Below the pieces are notes generated by a model that made no database searches, had not been told where the DNA came from, and saw only the letters and a list, made by a program, of their open reading frames with translations. Of a DNA stretch of 64,000 nt, positions 61,382 through 64,000 are shown piece by piece (the first letter of the stretch is position 1; each line of letters begins with the position of its first letter). This stretch comes from Denitrovibrio sp. (lineage in GTDB: Bacteria; Chrysiogenota; Deferribacteres; Deferribacterales; Geovibrionaceae). Location of the stretch: positions 386,236 through 450,235 of the forward strand of contig PKTM01000011.1 in assembly GCA_002869145.1 (NCBI GenBank), in the 5' to 3' direction. A program made the position numbers and the translations under genes.

Positions 61382-62272
61382 ATGGATTTTAAACAGATAG
61401 AGGCTTTTGTTTTTGTAGCTAAGTATAAATCTTTCTCCAGAGCAGCGGAAAAACTTCTGCTTTCTCAGCCCACAATATCAACGCATATATCAACACTGGA
61501 AGAGCAGCTTGGAGTTAAGCTTTTTGACAGGCTTTCCAAAGAGGTTGTGCTCACAGAGGCCGGACAGGTCTTTTACCCATATGCTGTTGATATTCTTGAC
61601 CTTCGTGAGCGTTCACAGGAGGCTGTGAAGGAGTTCTTAAACGAAATCAGCGGGCATTTGCATATAGGCTACAGCACCGTAGCTGCTGAGTTCATTCTGC
61701 CTGAGGTAATCAAAGAGTTCAAAGAGGACTACTACAAGACTTTCTTTACTCTGGACAACGGCAGCACTCAAAATATCATCCAGAGACTCTCCGATGGAAT
61801 ACTTGACCTTGCTATTGTAGCCAGAAAAATCCCCAAGAAAGACCTCGAATACAAAGTTCTAACTAAGGACAAGATAGTCCTTATTGTACATAAAAATCAT
61901 AAATTCTATACACGCGATTCTGTGTTTATAGAAGAGATACTTGCTGAAGAATTTATCACACGGGAAGTAGGCTCGGGAACCAGAGCTTCCGTGGAGCATG
62001 CTTTTAAAGCGAAAGGATACGACTTCGACAGCCTGAACGCTGTAGCTGTACTAAGCTCCACCTTTTCCATAAGAAACGCCGTCAAACGTGAGCTGGGTAT
62101 AGCTTTCATGTCTGAGATGGCTCTCTCTGAAGAGGGGCATGATTCCAGTGTAAAGGCTATCCCTGTGACAGATCTTGTGGTTGAAAAAGATGTCTATGTT
62201 GTCTACAGCAAAAACAGGACAAACAAAAAACTGCTTAAACACTTCATAGAGACAATCCTGAAGTTCAAGTGA
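61382..62272 (+). CDS. LysR-family transcriptional regulator, probably of selenium genes
   Basis: This LysR regulator of 296 residues has a winged helix-turn-helix at residues 1-60 (FSRAAEKLLLSQPTISTHI and LEEQLGVKLFDRL) and a substrate-binding domain from about residue 90. The start is ATG 61382, with TTGGAG 6 bases upstream. The next gene, selU, overlaps it by 4 bases, so they are co-transcribed. I recall a described selenium-associated LysR family, which fits this context; I could not check it. Effector unknown. LysR regulators usually bind upstream of their own gene; the 110 bases before it are A+T-rich. Confidence 0.85.
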   Translation: MDFKQIEAFVFVAKYKSFSRAAEKLLLSQPTISTHISTLEEQLGVKLFDRLSKEVVLTEAGQVFYPYAVDILDLRERSQEAVKEFLNEISGHLHIGYSTVAAEFILPEVIKEFKEDYYKTFFTLDNGSTQNIIQRLSDGILDLAIVARKIPKKDLEYKVLTKDKIVLIVHKNHKFYTRDSVFIEEILAEEFITREVGSGTRASVEHAFKAKGYDFDSLNAVAVLSSTFSIRNAVKRELGIAFMSEMALSEEGHDSSVKAIPVTDLVVEKDVYVVYSKNRTNKKLLKHFIETILKFK

Positions 62273-63318
62273 GTTTGAACGAAGAGCTGGAACTCAGCTA
62301 TATTCTGGACAAAGGGCTCGAAAATATCAACCTGGTGGATGTGCGTTCCCCTTCAGAGTATGTAGAAGACCACATTCCGACAGCAGTTAATATCCCGCTT
62401 TTAGACGACGAAGAGCGTAAGCAGGTGGGAATATGCTATAAGCAGGTAGGGCCGAAAGAGGCTCGTGTGCTTGGCGTGGACATTGTCAGCCCAAAACTTC
62501 CTCAGTTCATCAGAGATTTCTTAGAGATAAAACAGAACAATAAAATAACAGTTGCTTACTGCTGGCGTGGCGGGCTTCGGAGCAACTCAGCCGCAGGGCT
62601 TGTCAGGATTGCTGGTGTTCAGGTGTATACAATCAAAGGCGGCTGGAAAGAGTACCGCAGATATGTGGCTGACTTTATTGAAAATTTGCCGTTAGAGCTT
62701 AACTTTATAAACTTTTACGGCCCTACTGGATGCGCCAAAACAGAGATACTCCGCAAACTCCACAAAGACGGTCTTAATGTGCTCGATCTGGAGATGGCTG
62801 CGGCTCACAAAGGTTCAAGCTTCGGCAGAATTGACGAACCCGAATATAAAAACGTCACACAGAAAAATTTCGAATCAAAAATATGGCATACTTTTTACAG
62901 AAACGAAGGGGAGTTATTCCTCTGCGAGGGTGAAAGTAAGAAGATAGGCAAGGTGAGCATACCAAACCCAGTTTATGAACGCATGAACTCCGGCGTGAGC
63001 GTTGTGGCAGACACTAGTTTGGATTTTCGCATAGCCTTTACTGTAGAAAACTATAAACCTGACCGATATATTGAGGAGATAAGGGGATCTCTTCTGCGGC
63101 TGAAGAGGTTCATCGGAAGCGCAAAGATAGCTGAGCTTTCTGCTATGCTTGATCGTGGTGACTACGAAAGCTTCACCAGAGACATGCTGGTGGAATACTA
63201 TGACCCGCTGTACATGCGCTCAACACCTGAAAAGCCGGATTATGTTATAAAATATGAAAGTATTGAAGAAGGGTCAGAAAAACTTGCTCAAATATACAAA
63301 AACTCTGCGGCTTCTTAG
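62269..63318 (+). CDS. selU: tRNA 2-selenouridine synthase SelU
   Basis: SelU (MnmH) replaces sulfur with selenium at the wobble 2-thiouridine of some tRNAs, through a geranylated intermediate, using selenophosphate. The N-terminal rhodanese domain has the Cys at residue 98 (VAYCWRGGLRSNSAAG). The C-terminal P-loop domain has GPTGCAKTEIL near residue 152. The length (349 residues) is normal. Translation starts with GTG overlapping the LysR stop. selD, which supplies selenophosphate, is not in the window. Its last bases overlap the next gene. Confidence 0.93.
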   Translation: MSLNEELELSYILDKGLENINLVDVRSPSEYVEDHIPTAVNIPLLDDEERKQVGICYKQVGPKEARVLGVDIVSPKLPQFIRDFLEIKQNNKITVAYCWRGGLRSNSAAGLVRIAGVQVYTIKGGWKEYRRYVADFIENLPLELNFINFYGPTGCAKTEILRKLHKDGLNVLDLEMAAAHKGSSFGRIDEPEYKNVTQKNFESKIWHTFYRNEGELFLCEGESKKIGKVSIPNPVYERMNSGVSVVADTSLDFRIAFTVENYKPDRYIEEIRGSLLRLKRFIGSAKIAELSAMLDRGDYESFTRDMLVEYYDPLYMRSTPEKPDYVIKYESIEEGSEKLAQIYKNSAAS

Positions 63319-64000
63319 TCTTTTTGCGTTTCTTCTTGTTGCCTGCTCATCCACATCTTACTCCGCTTACCAGACAGAAGCAAAAGACCGCACACCAGAT
63401 GGTGCTGTTATGGATGGTGCTGTTTATGACCGCCCATACACTGTACGAGGTATAACCTACCACAGGCTGAAGTCTGTGAAAGATTTCCGTCAGTCAGGGA
63501 TAGCAAGCTGGTACGGTAAAGAGGAACACGGGAAGCTGACAGCAAGCGGTGAAAGATATAACATGTACGCTATGACTGCGGCACACAAACAGCTCCCTCT
63601 GGGCAGTAAAGTTCTGGTGCGCTGTATGGAGACAAACAAAGATATTATAGTAACCATAAACGACAGAGGGCCTCATGTGCCGGGCAGGGTCATAGATCTT
63701 TCATACACAGGCGCAGTAAAGCTAGGGATAGTGGACAAAGGGCTTACGAAAGTAACTCTGGAACTGCTGAATGGGGCTGAGATTGAACCCGATGATGGGC
63801 ATTTCTCTGTTCAGCTGGCATCATTTTCTATAAGGAAATATGCTAAAGATCTTGCTGACCAGATAAGCAACTCAAAGATAGTGATGGCATATGTCAGCGG
63901 TAAACCTTTCTATAGAGTAAAGGTGACGGGGTTTTCCACCAGACGGGATGCCGAGAACTATAGATCAAAGATAAAGAAAAACTATCCGGGTGCACTTGTT
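63284..64000 (+). CDS. rlpA: RlpA-like septal ring lytic transglycosylase lipoprotein (3' end outside window)
   Basis: RlpA cleaves peptidoglycan strands lacking stem peptides, at the septum. The N-terminus has a lipoprotein signal ending LLVACSS with the lipidated Cys near residue 19. The DPBB domain has ASWYGKEEHGKLTASGERY, HKQLPLGSKVLV, and INDRGPHVPGRVIDLSYTGA with the catalytic Asp. The C-terminal SPOR domain starts HFSVQLASFSIRKYAKDLAD, and the frame is still open at base 64000. The start is TTG 63284 or the in-frame ATG 63254; both overlap selU. The signal peptide looks right from 63284. Confidence 0.9.
   Translation, partial: MLKYTKTLRLLSLFAFLLVACSSTSYSAYQTEAKDRTPDGAVMDGAVYDRPYTVRGITYHRLKSVKDFRQSGIASWYGKEEHGKLTASGERYNMYAMTAAHKQLPLGSKVLVRCMETNKDIIVTINDRGPHVPGRVIDLSYTGAVKLGIVDKGLTKVTLELLNGAEIEPDDGHFSVQLASFSIRKYAKDLADQISNSKIVMAYVSGKPFYRVKVTGFSTRRDAENYRSKIKKNYPGALV

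Overview
The window looks like chromosomal DNA of a free-living, Gram-negative, respiratory bacterium of moderate G+C. The gene set fits the phylum Deferribacterota (Denitrovibrio, Geovibrio and Seleniivibrio relatives). I base that on a complete 14-gene complex I operon whose NuoF carries extra Fe-S domains, a DapL-like aminotransferase, the yceD-rpmF-plsX-fabH-fabD-fabG-acpP-fabF-rnc string and a selU gene. It is an impression from gene content, not a database result. Almost everything is housekeeping; I see no prophage, insertion sequence, integrase or CRISPR array. No gap between genes exceeds about 250 bases.

Layout. 1-1133: end of a histidine operon (hisF cut by the window edge, hisE). 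1218-9994: yceD, rpmF and fatty-acid synthesis, then rnc, a radical SAM protein, rsmD and coaD. 10133-12577: a large receiver-domain protein with a very acidic, repeat-rich body and a PopZ-like tail. 12604-16934: purM, purN, a catalytically dead M16 peptidase homologue and dnaA. 17096-21467 (minus): dapL-like, a cation diffusion facilitator, a DUF2232 membrane protein, and rpsR-ssb-rpsF. 21580-37495 (plus): rluD, nuoA-N and a ferritin-like protein. 37529-42369 (minus): three secreted proteins of unknown function, def, a DUF721 protein, obgE, rpmA, rplU. 42572-46472 (plus): rpmH-rnpA-yidD-yidC-jag, a small YHS-like membrane protein and a transaldolase. 46554-50887 (minus): thiD and dnaE. 50991-57751: comEC, thiF, thiS, an orphan CheY-like regulator, mrp, glgA and a DMT transporter. 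57891-57964: initiator tRNA-Met. 58104-64000: pepA, an STT3/PglB-like oligosaccharyltransferase, a LysR regulator, selU and a truncated rlpA.

The most unusual feature is a set of five otherwise intact genes whose start or reading frame departs from the standard code. rpmF can only start at ATT and the CDF transporter apparently at ATC, both behind good ribosome-binding sites. nuoC is interrupted in frame by TAA at codon 90, and thiD by TAG at codon 116. glgA has TAA at what looks like codon 3. In each case the frame stays fully conserved on both sides. They could be real biology (near-cognate initiation, readthrough, recent nonsense mutations) or base-call errors; reads and related genomes would decide. 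The best candidate for an undescribed system is the receiver/acidic/PopZ-like protein at 10133-12577. It has the architecture of a polar scaffold or landmark protein, with a receiver that lacks the usual switch threonine.
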